The notes under the pieces: model-generated
Database searches by the model: none
What the model was told of the DNA's origin: nothing
Seen by the model: only the letters and a program-made list of their open reading frames with translations
Shown: positions 1-8,781 of the stretch, one piece after another
Layout: the number at the start of each line of letters is the position of its first letter
Position numbering within the stretch: the stretch's first letter is position 1
DNA from: Roseivivax halotolerans
Lineage (GTDB): Bacteria; Pseudomonadota; Alphaproteobacteria; Rhodobacterales; Rhodobacteraceae
Length of the DNA: 64,000 bases
Reading direction: 5' to 3'
Assembly: GCF_900115815.1 (NCBI RefSeq)
Contig: NZ_FOXV01000002.1
Location: 359,125-423,124 of the forward strand
Program-made: the position numbers and the translations under genes

Positions 1-398
1 ATCTCGTGGCCCGCCACATCGCCGAGCTTGTCGAGCTCGCTCATCCTGTCGACGGACCATGAGGTAACGCCCGCCTCCCGCGCGAGCGCGATCTCGCCGC
101 GCGCGCGAACCGGGTTGTTGTAGTGCAAGACCGCGCCGGGCAGTACGCGGCGCACCCAGTCGATCTCCTCGGGAGAGGCAACATCGAAAGCGGATATGCC
201 GGACGCGCGCAGCGCTTCCAGAACATGCCGCGCGGGGTTCGCCTTGACCGCGTATGTCACTTGTCCCGGAAACCCGCGCAGGAAGGTCTCTGCGCGCGCA
301 GCCAGCGCCTCGGGGCGGAAATAGAGAACCGGCGCTTCCGGCATCGCGTGCGCGAGATGCGTCGCCTCGGTCGTGAAAAATCTGTCCTGCCGAACCAT
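1..398 (-). CDS. Ornithine/lysine decarboxylase family PLP enzyme, N-terminal part
   Basis: This is the first 132 residues of a fold-type III (alanine-racemase-like barrel) PLP-dependent amino-acid decarboxylase; the gene runs off the left edge. The motif YAVKANP at residues 49-55 carries the lysine (K52) that binds PLP in ornithine, lysine and diaminopimelate decarboxylases, and it is followed by the family's FDVASPEEI and YNNPVRA segments. The expected reaction is decarboxylation of ornithine or a similar diamino acid in the cytoplasm, leading to polyamines. The substrate cannot be decided because the specificity residues lie in the missing C-terminal part. The gene is divergent from an Lrp/AsnC regulator with 110 bp between the starts, a layout that suggests local control by that regulator. 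Confidence 0.85.
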   Translation of the reverse strand, partial: MVRQDRFFTTEATHLAHAMPEAPVLYFRPEALAARAETFLRGFPGQVTYAVKANPARHVLEALRASGISAFDVASPEEIDWVRRVLPGAVLHYNNPVRARGEIALAREAGVTSWSVDRMSELDKLGDVAGHE

Positions 399-508
399 GC
401 CTGCCCTCACTGCTCTTGTTTTGAGAAAGTGTGCGGCAGGTTTTCGTCGCTTTCACGCGCCACTTGAGTCAGTCTGAACGAAAATTCCGGCAGATCGCAG
501 GACAAATC

Positions 509-937
509 ATGCAAATCGACGATACCGACCGTCACCTGATCGCACTACTCGCCGAGAACGCCCGCGCGCCGGTCGCCAAGCTGGCGCGCGCGACGGGACT
601 CGCGCGGACCACGGTTCAAGCCCGGCTCGAACGGCTGGAAAGCTCAGGCACCATTGGCGGGTACACGATCCGCAAGGGACCGGGGCTGAAGCCCGTGCTC
701 TCCGCCTCCGTTCTGGTCTCAGTCGAGCCTCGCAGCGAGGCTGCGGTCGTCGCCCGGCTGAAAGCTTTGCCCGGTATCGTCCGCGCGACCACGACCTCGG
801 GGCGCACGGACCTTCTTGTGGAAGTCACGGCGGAGACAACAGAGGCGCTCGACGCGCTCCTGGACAGGATCGGGGAGGCGAAGGGCGTCAGAAGTTCCGA
901 AAGCCTCATTCACCTGACGACGAAGATCGCGCGTTAA
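509..937 (+). CDS. Lrp/AsnC family transcriptional regulator
   Basis: This 142-residue protein has the size and order of an Lrp/AsnC regulator. An N-terminal winged helix-turn-helix covers about residues 1-60, beginning with MQIDDTDRHLIALLAENAR and containing the TTVQARLERLESSG recognition region. A C-terminal RAM ligand-binding domain covers about residues 65-140. Such proteins bind amino acids and regulate nearby metabolic genes as dimers or higher oligomers. The start was placed at the ATG at 509 because it begins exactly where the family begins; an upstream in-frame start would add 26 unrelated residues. The divergent amino-acid decarboxylase is the likely target (inference). The gene overlaps the convergent yciB by 4 bp at its 3' end. 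Confidence 0.9.
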   Translation: MQIDDTDRHLIALLAENARAPVAKLARATGLARTTVQARLERLESSGTIGGYTIRKGPGLKPVLSASVLVSVEPRSEAAVVARLKALPGIVRATTTSGRTDLLVEVTAETTEALDALLDRIGEAKGVRSSESLIHLTTKIAR

Positions 938-1542
938 CCCTGCCCGTCTTCTTCCAGCGCGTAGTCGCGGAAAAGCGCGCCTTGGGCGATGAAGAAGGCA
1001 AAGAGCGCTGCCGTCAGACCGAAGGTCTTGAAATAGACCCAGGTTTCGGTCGTCATCGTCCGCCAGACAATCTCGTTGAGCACCGCCAGTGCAAAGAAAA
1101 AGGCGCAGAGCCGCTGGGTGAGCTTCATCCAGCCCTCATCCTTGAGCGGCATCAGACCTTCCATCACGAGGCGGAGATAGCTTTGCCCGCGCAGGAGCCC
1201 GACGCCGAGGACCGCGCCGAAGAGCAGGTAGATCAGCGTTGGCTTCATCTTGAAGAAGCGGTCGTCGTTCAGCCAGACCGACAGACCGCCGAAGACCACG
1301 ATCAGCACCGCGGTCACGATCTGCATACGGCTGAGATGCCCGGTGAGAGCCCACAGCGCCGCGGTCGAGGCGAGGATCACCGGAATGAAGCCGGCTGTCA
1401 CGACGATGAAGCCGTCATATTCCGTCCCGCCGATGGTGAAGACGCGATCCTTGAGCCAGAGATACGCCACGAAAAACAGGATCACCGGACCCAGTTCCAG
1501 CCCGCTTTTCACCAGCGGATTGATCTCGCGTTTCTCGCTCAT
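934..1542 (-). CDS. yciB: Inner membrane septation protein YciB/IspZ
   Basis: This 202-residue integral membrane protein belongs to the YciB (intracellular septation protein A) family. It shows the conserved opening KSGLELGPVILFFVAY, the YLLFGAVLGVGLLRG segment and a late NEIVWR motif, with about five hydrophobic helices. In enterobacteria YciB interacts with cell-envelope and division proteins; its exact biochemical role is unclear. The length is a little above the E. coli protein (about 180 residues), with extra polar residues at the C-terminus. It lies just downstream of the EamA permease on the same strand (38 bp), so the two are probably co-transcribed. Confidence 0.93.
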   Translation of the reverse strand: MSEKREINPLVKSGLELGPVILFFVAYLWLKDRVFTIGGTEYDGFIVVTAGFIPVILASTAALWALTGHLSRMQIVTAVLIVVFGGLSVWLNDDRFFKMKPTLIYLLFGAVLGVGLLRGQSYLRLVMEGLMPLKDEGWMKLTQRLCAFFFALAVLNEIVWRTMTTETWVYFKTFGLTAALFAFFIAQGALFRDYALEEDGQG

Positions 1543-1580
1543 GGTCTCTCCTTCGTTTTGCTCGTGGTGATATGGGGTAT

Positions 1581-2483
1581 TCAGCCGCCCATCTCAACGA
1601 TGACCGCGCCGGTCGCGATCAGCGTCATCAGCGCGATACGCCGTGGCCCCACCGTTTCCTTGAGCACGAGCCAGCCGATCACCGCTGCGAAGACGGTCGA
1701 GGTCTCGCGCAGAACTGCGGCCTCGCCGACCTTGTCGAGCCGCGTTGCCAGCATCACCGACCCGAACGAGAAGAAGGCGACGATGCCGCCCACGATGCCG
1801 CGCAGCGCCAGTGGGCCGAGTGTCGGTCTATCCGCCATGCGGCTCCACCGCCAGACCGCATAGGGCGGCATCGCCAGCCCGTCGATGAAGAAGAACCACG
1901 CAAGGAAGGTAAAGGGGTTCGCCGTCGCGCGGATCCCATAGGCGTCGTAGGTCGTGTAAAGCGCGACCAGAAGCCCGGTTATGACCGCGAGGATAAGCGC
2001 GATCCCGAGCGACTCCCGCTGCGTCTCGAGAAAAATGAAATTGTAGACAGCTAATCCGAAGATCCCCGCGAGCAGCACGCCGACGCCCAGCCATTGCACG
2101 CCGGTGAAGACCTCGCCAAAGAGGATCCCCGCTCCGATCACGGTGAAAAGAGGCCCCGTGCCGCGCACCACGGGGTATACGACCGTGTAGGCCCCCTTGG
2201 TATAGGCCAGCGCCTGCATGATCTTGTAGCCGGTGTGAATGACGAACGCGCCGGCGAAGATCGGCCACATATGCGGCTCGGGGAACGGCACGAGAAACAG
2301 CGCGATCGGCATCGCCATCAGCCCGTAGGAGGCATCTATCGCCCCGCGCGACAGCCACGGATCGTGCCGCCCCTTCTGAAGCGCGCCGAAGACCGCGTGC
2401 AGAAAGGCCGCCAGCAGCGCCAGCGCAAGCGCGAGCCGATGCCCCGCCTCGGTCCCTTCGAGCGATACGATCAGGTCGGACAT
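1581..2483 (-). CDS. EamA/DMT superfamily permease
   Basis: This 300-residue protein is made almost entirely of hydrophobic helices, about ten, in the two-fold repeat of the drug/metabolite transporter (EamA) superfamily. Typical signatures are the GTGPLFTVIGAGILFGE stretch closing the first half and the ETSTVFAAVIGWLVLKE stretch closing the second. Proteins of this family export or import small metabolites across the inner membrane; the substrate here cannot be deduced. It precedes yciB on the same strand. The start ATG is at 2483, and the 111 bp up to the divergent mgtC-like gene should hold both promoters. Confidence 0.9.
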   Translation of the reverse strand: MSDLIVSLEGTEAGHRLALALALLAAFLHAVFGALQKGRHDPWLSRGAIDASYGLMAMPIALFLVPFPEPHMWPIFAGAFVIHTGYKIMQALAYTKGAYTVVYPVVRGTGPLFTVIGAGILFGEVFTGVQWLGVGVLLAGIFGLAVYNFIFLETQRESLGIALILAVITGLLVALYTTYDAYGIRATANPFTFLAWFFFIDGLAMPPYAVWRWSRMADRPTLGPLALRGIVGGIVAFFSFGSVMLATRLDKVGEAAVLRETSTVFAAVIGWLVLKETVGPRRIALMTLIATGAVIVEMGG

Positions 2484-2594
2484 GCGGGCTCCGACAAATA
2501 AGGTGCATTCTCCGCAAATTTTTTAGCGGCACCCGGAAACATCACACCAAAAGGGGCGTTCGTCACGTAAGTGTTACAAACAGGAGCGGCGCAC

Positions 2595-3089
2595 ATGCCT
2601 TGGCTTGAGCTACTCCGGCAGGAGTTCCTCACCACATTCAGCACCACGCCATTACCGGTCGCGGCGCTGCGGCTGGTCTGCGCGGCGACGCTCGGCGCCG
2701 TACTCGGCTGGGAAAGGGAGCGCCGCGACAAGCCTGCGGGCTTACGCACGCACATTCTCATCGCCATCGCGGCTTGTCTCTTCACGCTGATCGCGTTCGA
2801 CCTGATGGATCTTCCCGAGAACGACCAGGATTCACTCCGCACAGATCCCATCCGTGTCATCGAGGCGGTCACACAGGGCGTGGCGTTTCTGGCCGCGGGC
2901 TCGATCATCACCCACGGCGCGAAGGTGCAGGGCCTGACCACGGGCGCGGGCATGTGGATGGCCGGCGCGGTGGGGCTCTCCTGCGGCACGGGCAACGTGC
3001 CGCTGGCGCTCCTGGCCACCGGCCTCGGCCTTGCTGTCCTCTGGATCATGGCAGCGCTCGCCCCTGCCGAACGCGCGAACGACGACTGA
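2595..3089 (+). CDS. MgtC/SapB family membrane protein
   Basis: This 164-residue protein matches the N-terminal membrane domain of the MgtC/SapB family, with the hallmark segments LGAVLGWERERRDKPAGLRTHILI near the start and GVAFLAAGSIITHG, GLTTGAGMWMAGAVGLSCG in the middle. About five membrane helices are visible. It lacks the C-terminal ACT-like domain of Salmonella MgtC, as many short homologues do. Family members affect growth at low magnesium and modulate the F-type ATP synthase in some species; the role here is open. The ATG at 2595 has an AGGAG 8 bp upstream, which favours it over a GTG 24 bp upstream. Confidence 0.9.
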   Translation: MPWLELLRQEFLTTFSTTPLPVAALRLVCAATLGAVLGWERERRDKPAGLRTHILIAIAACLFTLIAFDLMDLPENDQDSLRTDPIRVIEAVTQGVAFLAAGSIITHGAKVQGLTTGAGMWMAGAVGLSCGTGNVPLALLATGLGLAVLWIMAALAPAERANDD

Positions 3090-3107
3090 GCCGCGCGTCC
3101 GCCGATC

Positions 3108-4394
3108 TCACCGTTCGAGCCCGGTCAGCGCGGCGGCGAATTCCTCGGGATCGAAGGGCGCGAGATCGTCGATCTGCTCGCCGACACCGATCGCGTGGAT
3201 CGGCAGGCCGAACCGGTCGGCCAGCGCCACCAGCACCCCGCCTTTCGCAGTCCCGTCCAGCTTGGTCATCACGAGGCCCGAAACGTCGGCGAGCTTCTGA
3301 AAGGTCTCGACTTGGTTGAGCGCGTTCTGCCCCGTGGTCGCATCGAGCACGAGCAGCGTATTATGCGGCGCGTCGGGATCTTTCTTGCGGATGACGCGCA
3401 CGATCTTCTCGAGCTCGGCCATGAGGTCGGCGCGGTTCTGAAGCCGCCCCGCCGTGTCGATCATCAGAAGGTCCGCGCCGTCCGACTGCGCCTTGCCGAG
3501 CGCATCGAAGGCCAGGCTGGCCGGATCCGAGCCTTCGGGCGCGGTCAGGACCGGCACGCCCGCGCGCTCGCCCCAGACCTGGAGCTGCTCCACGGCGGCG
3601 GCGCGGAACGTATCGCCCGCCGCGATCACCACGGACTTCCCGGCGGCACGGAACTGCGAAGCAAGCTTGCCGATCGTCGTGGTCTTGCCCGACCCGTTCA
3701 CGCCGACGACCAGCACGACCTGCGGCTTAGACGGATAAAGCGGCAGCGGCTTGGCGACGGGCTCCATGATCCGCGCGATCTCGGTGGCGAGCAGCTCCTT
3801 GATCTCCCGCGTGGAGAGCCTGCGCCCCATCCGCCCCTCGGCCATGTTCGCCGTCACGCGCAACGCCGTCTCGACGCCCATATCGGCGGTGATGAGCAGC
3901 TCCTCGAGCTGTTCAAGCATATCATCGTCAAGCGCGCGCCGCATCTCGGTCGCCTGCCCGCGCTTGCCGAAGAGACGCGAGAAGACACCGCCGCCCGCTG
4001 GTGCCTCCTGCGGTGTCTCGGGCGCAGTCTCCGCAGGCGCCTCGGGGATCTCGATCGGCGTCAACGCCGGGCGCTCGGTTGGCGGCTCGGGCGCGGGATC
4101 CTCGGGCATGGGCACGTCCGGCGCGGGCGTCTCCCCCGGCTCGGGCTGCGGATCTTCCGGCTGTGGCGCTTCGCGGGGCGGCTCGGGCGGGGTCTCGGGA
4201 GCCGGGCGCGGCGCAGGCTCGGGGTCTTGGGGCGGCGTGACGTCCGGTGCCTCGGGCTCGGGTGTCGCGGGGCGCTCGGGCTCCGGTGTCTCGGGCTCGG
4301 CGCTGCCACCCTCCTCGACGATGGCATCGAGCCCCTCCTCGAGCTTCGACGAGGATTTGAAGAGCTTGGATTTGAGCTTGCCGAAAAAGGACAT
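3108..4394 (-). CDS. ftsY: Signal recognition particle receptor FtsY
   Basis: FtsY is the membrane-docked GTPase that receives SRP-ribosome complexes for co-translational membrane insertion. This 428-residue protein starts MSFFGKLKSKLF, an amphipathic membrane-targeting helix. A long Pro/Glu-rich acidic segment follows (about residues 30-140). Then come the NG domains, with the P-loop GVNGSGKTTTIGKLA (about 229), DTFRAAA, DTAGR (about 311), TKLDGTAKGG (about 376) and the family ending GVGEQIDDLAPFDPEEF. The start was set at 4394 because an in-frame upstream extension has no family similarity. The Pro-Glu segment is low complexity and probably disordered. It is divergent from the lytic transglycosylase gene. 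Confidence 0.97.
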   Translation of the reverse strand: MSFFGKLKSKLFKSSSKLEEGLDAIVEEGGSAEPETPEPERPATPEPEAPDVTPPQDPEPAPRPAPETPPEPPREAPQPEDPQPEPGETPAPDVPMPEDPAPEPPTERPALTPIEIPEAPAETAPETPQEAPAGGGVFSRLFGKRGQATEMRRALDDDMLEQLEELLITADMGVETALRVTANMAEGRMGRRLSTREIKELLATEIARIMEPVAKPLPLYPSKPQVVLVVGVNGSGKTTTIGKLASQFRAAGKSVVIAAGDTFRAAAVEQLQVWGERAGVPVLTAPEGSDPASLAFDALGKAQSDGADLLMIDTAGRLQNRADLMAELEKIVRVIRKKDPDAPHNTLLVLDATTGQNALNQVETFQKLADVSGLVMTKLDGTAKGGVLVALADRFGLPIHAIGVGEQIDDLAPFDPEEFAAALTGLER

Positions 4395-4502
4395 GCCGTG
4401 CCTGCCTGGCCTGGGAAAGGATCCCCTTTCACCTATCCCCTCGCCTTCGTGAGGAAAAGGCCCGTTGACCCCGCCGCATGCAGCGGCCTTAGACTTCACC
4501 TC

Positions 4503-5399
4503 ATGCTGCGTCTCGCCTTGCTCCTTCTGTGCCTCTTGCCCGCGCCAGCCGCCGTCGCCTTCGAGCTGCGCGCGCCGGGCACGCTATGCTCCTCGGGCAA
4601 AACGGCGAATGTGCAGTGCATCCGGCCCGCGCATCGCGCGCACGACATCTGCCAGGCGATCGGACATTTTGCCGGCGCGAACGGGCTGAACCCGCATTTC
4701 TTCGCCCGGCTTCTCTGGCAGGAAAGCCGCTTTGATCCCAACGCGCTCTCACCCGCCGATGCGCGCGGCATCGCGCAATTCATCGACAGCACGGCGGCTC
4801 TGCGTGGCCTGACCGACAGCCTGAACCCGGCGCTCGCCATCGAATATTCCGCCCAATACCTCGCCGAGCTGACGACCCGTTTCGGCAATGAAGGCCTCGC
4901 GGCCGTTGCCTATAACGGCGGCGAGGCGCGCGCCGAGGGGCTGATCGCAAAGACCGGCGGCCTTGCCCGCGAGACCGTCGACTACGTTCAGATCATCACC
5001 GGCCTGACCGCCGAGACCTGGCGCGACGATCCACCCGAAGAGCCCGATTTCCGTCTGCAGGGCGATATGCCGTTCGAAGACGCTTGTCTTGAACTCGCGC
5101 TCGAAAGCCGCCTCAGCGTCTATCCCGATCCAGAGCCCGTCATCGCCCCCTGGGGCGTACAGGTCGCCTTCGGCCGCTCCAAAAGCGCCGCGCGCGAGGC
5201 ATTCACCCGCAAGACACGCGCCTGCCAGAGCGTTGCAAACGCCGCCGACCTCGACCTCGTCTTCGTCAAGAACCGCGTCTCGGGGCGGCAGGGCTTCTAC
5301 ATGGCCCGGCTCGGTGCCGAGAACGGGCGCGCGGCGGGTCAGCTATGCGACCGCCTCAGGTCATCGGGCTGCGTCTGCGCGGTCTATCGCAACGACTAG
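4503..5399 (+). CDS. Periplasmic lytic transglycosylase with SPOR-like C-terminus
   Basis: This is a 298-residue secreted peptidoglycan-cleaving enzyme. Residues 1-19 form a signal peptide ending PAAVA. The SLT (goose-lysozyme-like) domain follows, with the catalytic glutamate in LLWQESRFDPNALSP, the ARGIAQFI motif and AVAYNGGEAR, as in MltE/Slt-type enzymes that make 1,6-anhydro-muropeptides. The C-terminal 75 residues (from GVQVAFGRSKSAAREAF) resemble a SPOR domain that binds denuded glycan strands, with several cysteines (QLCDRL, SSGCVCAVY) that could form disulfides. The start chosen gives the complete signal peptide. The substrate is assumed from the domain; SPOR assignment is weaker than SLT. 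Confidence 0.9.
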   Translation: MLRLALLLLCLLPAPAAVAFELRAPGTLCSSGKTANVQCIRPAHRAHDICQAIGHFAGANGLNPHFFARLLWQESRFDPNALSPADARGIAQFIDSTAALRGLTDSLNPALAIEYSAQYLAELTTRFGNEGLAAVAYNGGEARAEGLIAKTGGLARETVDYVQIITGLTAETWRDDPPEEPDFRLQGDMPFEDACLELALESRLSVYPDPEPVIAPWGVQVAFGRSKSAAREAFTRKTRACQSVANAADLDLVFVKNRVSGRQGFYMARLGAENGRAAGQLCDRLRSSGCVCAVYRND

Positions 5400-5454
5400 C
5401 CGCGCCGCCCCTGCTTTGGCTTGGCAAAAATACCGTATAGATCCCGCTCGACGC

Positions 5455-6156
5455 TCAGACCGCCAGATGCCGTTTCGCGATCTCCGGCGCTGCATCGAGC
5501 GCGGAAAAATCACCCTCGAAGACGACCCGGCCGTGGTCGATCACCGCCACCCGGTCCGCCACGGCGCGGGCAAAGGGCAAGGCCTGTTCGGACAGAAGCA
5601 CGCTCAGCCCTTCGCGTTTGAGGCGCAGGATCGCACGGGCCATTTCGGTCACGATCACCGGCGCGATGCCTTCGGATGGCTCGTCGAGCAGAAGGCAGGC
5701 CGGGTTGCCCATGAGCGTCCGCGCGATCGACAACATCTGTTGCTCACCGCCCGAAAGCGCCTTGCCCCGCGCCTCGGCGCGTTCGGCAAGGTTCGGGAAA
5801 AGCTCGAACAAGGCTGCCTCGTCCCATCGCGGCACGCCTTCTCGCGCGGCCTGCCGCCCGGTCTCGAGGTTCTCGCGCACGGTAAGCTGCGTGAAGATGC
5901 GACGGTCCTCGGGCACGTAGCCGAGGCCTGCCCGCGCCACCCGGTAGGGATCGCTTCCCGTGATGTCCTCTCCGCGAAAGCGCACTTGCCCACCCGCGAC
6001 AGGCAGCATCTGCATCGTGGCCTTGAGCGTCGTGGTCTTGCCAGCGCCGTTGCGGCCCAGAAGCGCGACAACCTCTCCCGGTCCGACAGATAGCGACAGA
6101 CCCTGCAGGATCTGCGCCTTGCCGTAGAAGACCTCGAGTCCCTCCAGCTCAAGCAT
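5455..6156 (-). CDS. livF: Branched-chain amino acid-type ABC transporter ATPase LivF
   Basis: This 233-residue ATPase has the Walker A motif GRNGAGKTTTLKA (about residues 34-46), the LivF-typical GYVPEDRRIFTQLTVRENL, the ABC signature LSGGEQQML and Walker B LLLDEPSEGIAP. It would energise uptake by the permease encoded upstream. The start ATG at 6156 lies inside the end of livG (8-bp overlap), so the two are translationally coupled. It is the last gene of a four-gene operon reading substrate-binding protein, fused permease, livG, livF. Substrates of this family include branched-chain amino acids, short-chain amides and urea, so the name is by family and not a proven substrate. Confidence 0.93.
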   Translation of the reverse strand: MLELEGLEVFYGKAQILQGLSLSVGPGEVVALLGRNGAGKTTTLKATMQMLPVAGGQVRFRGEDITGSDPYRVARAGLGYVPEDRRIFTQLTVRENLETGRQAAREGVPRWDEAALFELFPNLAERAEARGKALSGGEQQMLSIARTLMGNPACLLLDEPSEGIAPVIVTEMARAILRLKREGLSVLLSEQALPFARAVADRVAVIDHGRVVFEGDFSALDAAPEIAKRHLAV

Positions 6157-6919
6157 CGGCCAGAGCCTCCGGGTCGAGGCCGACGCCGAGATAGACCTCG
6201 CGCACCCGCGCATCGGCGCGGACCTCTTCGGGCGTGCCTTCCGCGATAAGCGCACCCCGGTCGAGCACCATCACCCGTTCGGCATGGGCGAAGACGACAT
6301 CCATGTCGTGCTCGGTGAAGAGGATCGTCATGCCAGTCTCGCGAGCGATGCGGGTGACCGTCTCCATCAAGTCGGTGCGTTCCGTCGCGGCCATGCCCGC
6401 CGTCGGCTCGTCCATGAGCAGGAGCCGCGGCTCCCCGGCGAGGGCGATGGCAAGCTCGAGCCGCTTGAGATCGCCATAGGCCAACACCGCCGCGGGCCGG
6501 TCCGCCTGGTCGGCAAGACCAACGGTGTCAAGGAGCGCCTCGGCGCGCTCCCGGTGCAGATGCCGCGCGTAGGGCAGGATCGACAGGGTTCGGCCGTCAT
6601 GGGCAAGGCAGGCGGTCTGGACGTTCTCCGCGACGCTCATCGAGGCCCAGGTCCCGGTGATCTGGAAGGTCCGTCCGATCCCGCGCCGCACGATCCGCGC
6701 AGGGCGCAGGCCGGTAATCCGCGCGCCGCCGAAATAGACCTCGCCCGAATTGGGCCGCGTCTCGCCCATCAGCATCTTGAAGAGGGTCGACTTGCCTGCG
6801 CCGTTCGGTCCGATCAGCGCACGGACATCCCCTGCCGCAAGCTCGAAGCTCACGCCGTCGACGGCGCGCAGCGCGCCGTAATGGCGGGAAAGATCCCGGA
6901 CATCCAGAAGCGCGCTCAT
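6149..6919 (-). CDS. livG: Branched-chain amino acid-type ABC transporter ATPase LivG
   Basis: This 256-residue protein is the second ATPase of the importer. It begins MSALLDVRDLSRHYGALRAVDGVSF and contains Walker A GPNGAGKSTLFKML, the LivG-typical IVRRGIGRTFQITGTW, and a Walker B of LLMDEPTAGMA followed by the ILFTEHDMDVVF switch. The C-terminal segment EEVRADARVREVYLG is the conserved LivG tail. The ABC signature is degenerate (AYGDLKRLELA instead of LSGGQ), which is normal for LivG. The ATG at 6919 overlaps the permease stop by 4 bp. Confidence 0.93.
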   Translation of the reverse strand: MSALLDVRDLSRHYGALRAVDGVSFELAAGDVRALIGPNGAGKSTLFKMLMGETRPNSGEVYFGGARITGLRPARIVRRGIGRTFQITGTWASMSVAENVQTACLAHDGRTLSILPYARHLHRERAEALLDTVGLADQADRPAAVLAYGDLKRLELAIALAGEPRLLLMDEPTAGMAATERTDLMETVTRIARETGMTILFTEHDMDVVFAHAERVMVLDRGALIAEGTPEEVRADARVREVYLGVGLDPEALADA

Positions 6920-8754
6920 CGCTGCACCCGCGCCCAAAAGGCCCTTGCCGTGCCGACGATGCCTTGCGGCGCGATGGTCACGATGAAGAGCACCACGAGG
7001 CCCAGCGTCAGCCGCCAGTATTCGAACCGCGTCAGCCAATCGACGCCCGCCTCGAAGACCGCGCCACCGACCCAGCCGCCCGAGAGCGTCTTCACCCCGC
7101 CGAGAAAGACCACGATCAGCGCATCGAAACTCCGCGCGATCTCGAGCTCGTTTGGAAAGACCGAGCCCTTGGCGAAAACGAAGAGCCCGCCCGCGAGCCC
7201 TGCCATCGCCCCCGCGAAGGTGAACGCCGCCCATTGCAGGCGCCGCACGTCGAGCCCCGAGGCCGCCGCGCGCGGAGCATTGTCCCGCGCGGCGCGCAGC
7301 GCGTATCCGAAGGGCGCATGAGCCGCATGGCGCAACATCAGGATGCCTCCCACGCAGAGCGCGAAGGTCAGAAGATAGAAGATCGCATTGGGATCGGCCC
7401 AGCGCGCGGGCCAGATGCCCACAAGCCCGTCAGAGCCGCCGGTGAACGCGCCGCCCTGCCAGACGAGCGACCAGAGAAGCTGCGCGAAGGCGAGCGTCAG
7501 CATAGCGAAATATACGCCCGAAGCCCGGAGCGCGACGAACCCGATCCCGAGCGCGAGAAGTCCGGCGCTCAGAGGTGCTAGGAGGAGCGCTAATTCCATC
7601 GGCGCGCCGGCATGGCGCACCAGCAGCGCCGCAGCGTAGGCCCCGCCGCCATAGAAGGCCGCATGCCCGAAGCTCACCAGACCGGCTTGCCCCAGAAGAA
7701 AATGCAGCGAGGCCGCGAAAAGGCAGAAGATCAGGATATCCGTGGCGAGGATCACCGCGAAGCCCGACCCGTAGAGCGGCAGCGCGGCAAGCACAACGAG
7801 CGCCAGCGCGACCCCGACACGGACCGGCCAGCCTGCGGGCCGGATTGGATCTTCAGGCGGGCCGACCTGACCCATCTCGCCTGCGACTTCTTCCCGCCCC
7901 AATAGGCCGAAAGGCCGCCACATCAGCACCGCGACCATGACGACGAAGGTCAGCGCCAGGGTCGATTGCGGCAGGAAGGTCACTCCGAAAACCCCCACCA
8001 CCGAGATCAGCACCGAGGCGAGATATGCGCCAGGAAGCGAGCCCATGCCGCCCACCACAACGACAACGAAGACCGAGGTGAGGATGGTGAAATCCATGAG
8101 CAGGTCCGCCCCGCCCTTGGGTAATTGCAGCGCGCCGCCAAGCCCCGCAAGCGCGCAGCCAAGCGCGAAAGTCCCCGTGAAGAGCCAGCGCTGGTTGACG
8201 CCGAGCGCGCCAACCATTTCCCGATCCTGCGTTGCCGCACGCACGAGGATGCCGAACCGCGTGCGGGTGATCAGCGCCCAGAGCGCCAGGGCAACCAGAG
8301 GCGTGATCGCGATGAGAGCGAGATCGTATTTCGGCACCGGCTCACCCAAAATACGGACCACCCCGCGCAATCCCGGCGCGCGCGGACCCAGAAGATCCTG
8401 CGGCCCCCAGATCATCAGCGCGAGATCCTGCACGATCAGGATGACCCCGAAGGTCGCGACCAGCTGAAAAAGCTCTGGCGCGGCATAGACCCGGCGCAGG
8501 ATCACGATCTCGACGAAGGCTCCGATCGCGCCGACGGCGATCCCGGCGAGCAGGATCGCGCTCCAGAAGCCGAAGGATCCCGGCAGCACCTGCATCAGCG
8601 TCCAGCCGATATAGGCCCCGAGCATGTAGAAGGAGCCATGCGCGAAGTTCACGATCCGGGTGACGCCGAAGATCAGCGACAGGCCCGAAGCGACCATGAA
8701 AAGCGCCCCGGCATTGGCCAGCCCGGTCAGGATCTGCGCGAGGATCGGGCCCAT
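6916..8754 (-). CDS. livHM: Fused LivH-LivM ABC transporter permease
   Basis: This 612-residue protein joins two permease subunits that are usually separate. Residues 1 to about 290 match LivH, with the opening GLANAGALFMVASGLSLIFG, NFAHGSFYMLGAY and GMGSLPGAYLASVLISV. A polar linker (about 292-315) follows. Residues from about 320 to the end match LivM, with LGQAGLVSFGHAAFYGGGAY, RAARDNAPRAAASGLDV and GGVKTLSGGWVGGAVFE. The fusion gives both halves of the transmembrane channel in one chain. It sits between the substrate-binding protein gene (27 bp upstream) and livG (4-bp overlap). The reading frame is continuous, with no sign of a frameshift. Confidence 0.93.
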   Translation of the reverse strand: MGPILAQILTGLANAGALFMVASGLSLIFGVTRIVNFAHGSFYMLGAYIGWTLMQVLPGSFGFWSAILLAGIAVGAIGAFVEIVILRRVYAAPELFQLVATFGVILIVQDLALMIWGPQDLLGPRAPGLRGVVRILGEPVPKYDLALIAITPLVALALWALITRTRFGILVRAATQDREMVGALGVNQRWLFTGTFALGCALAGLGGALQLPKGGADLLMDFTILTSVFVVVVVGGMGSLPGAYLASVLISVVGVFGVTFLPQSTLALTFVVMVAVLMWRPFGLLGREEVAGEMGQVGPPEDPIRPAGWPVRVGVALALVVLAALPLYGSGFAVILATDILIFCLFAASLHFLLGQAGLVSFGHAAFYGGGAYAAALLVRHAGAPMELALLLAPLSAGLLALGIGFVALRASGVYFAMLTLAFAQLLWSLVWQGGAFTGGSDGLVGIWPARWADPNAIFYLLTFALCVGGILMLRHAAHAPFGYALRAARDNAPRAAASGLDVRRLQWAAFTFAGAMAGLAGGLFVFAKGSVFPNELEIARSFDALIVVFLGGVKTLSGGWVGGAVFEAGVDWLTRFEYWRLTLGLVVLFIVTIAPQGIVGTARAFWARVQR

Positions 8755-8781
8755 CGGCGGTCCTTTGTCAGCCCTGCGAGA

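Noticed and set aside
3195..4502. A long plus-strand frame over ftsY that joins the lytic transglycosylase frame.
   Set aside because: The part over ftsY is compositionally Arg-rich noise; the real protein starts at the signal peptide at 4503.
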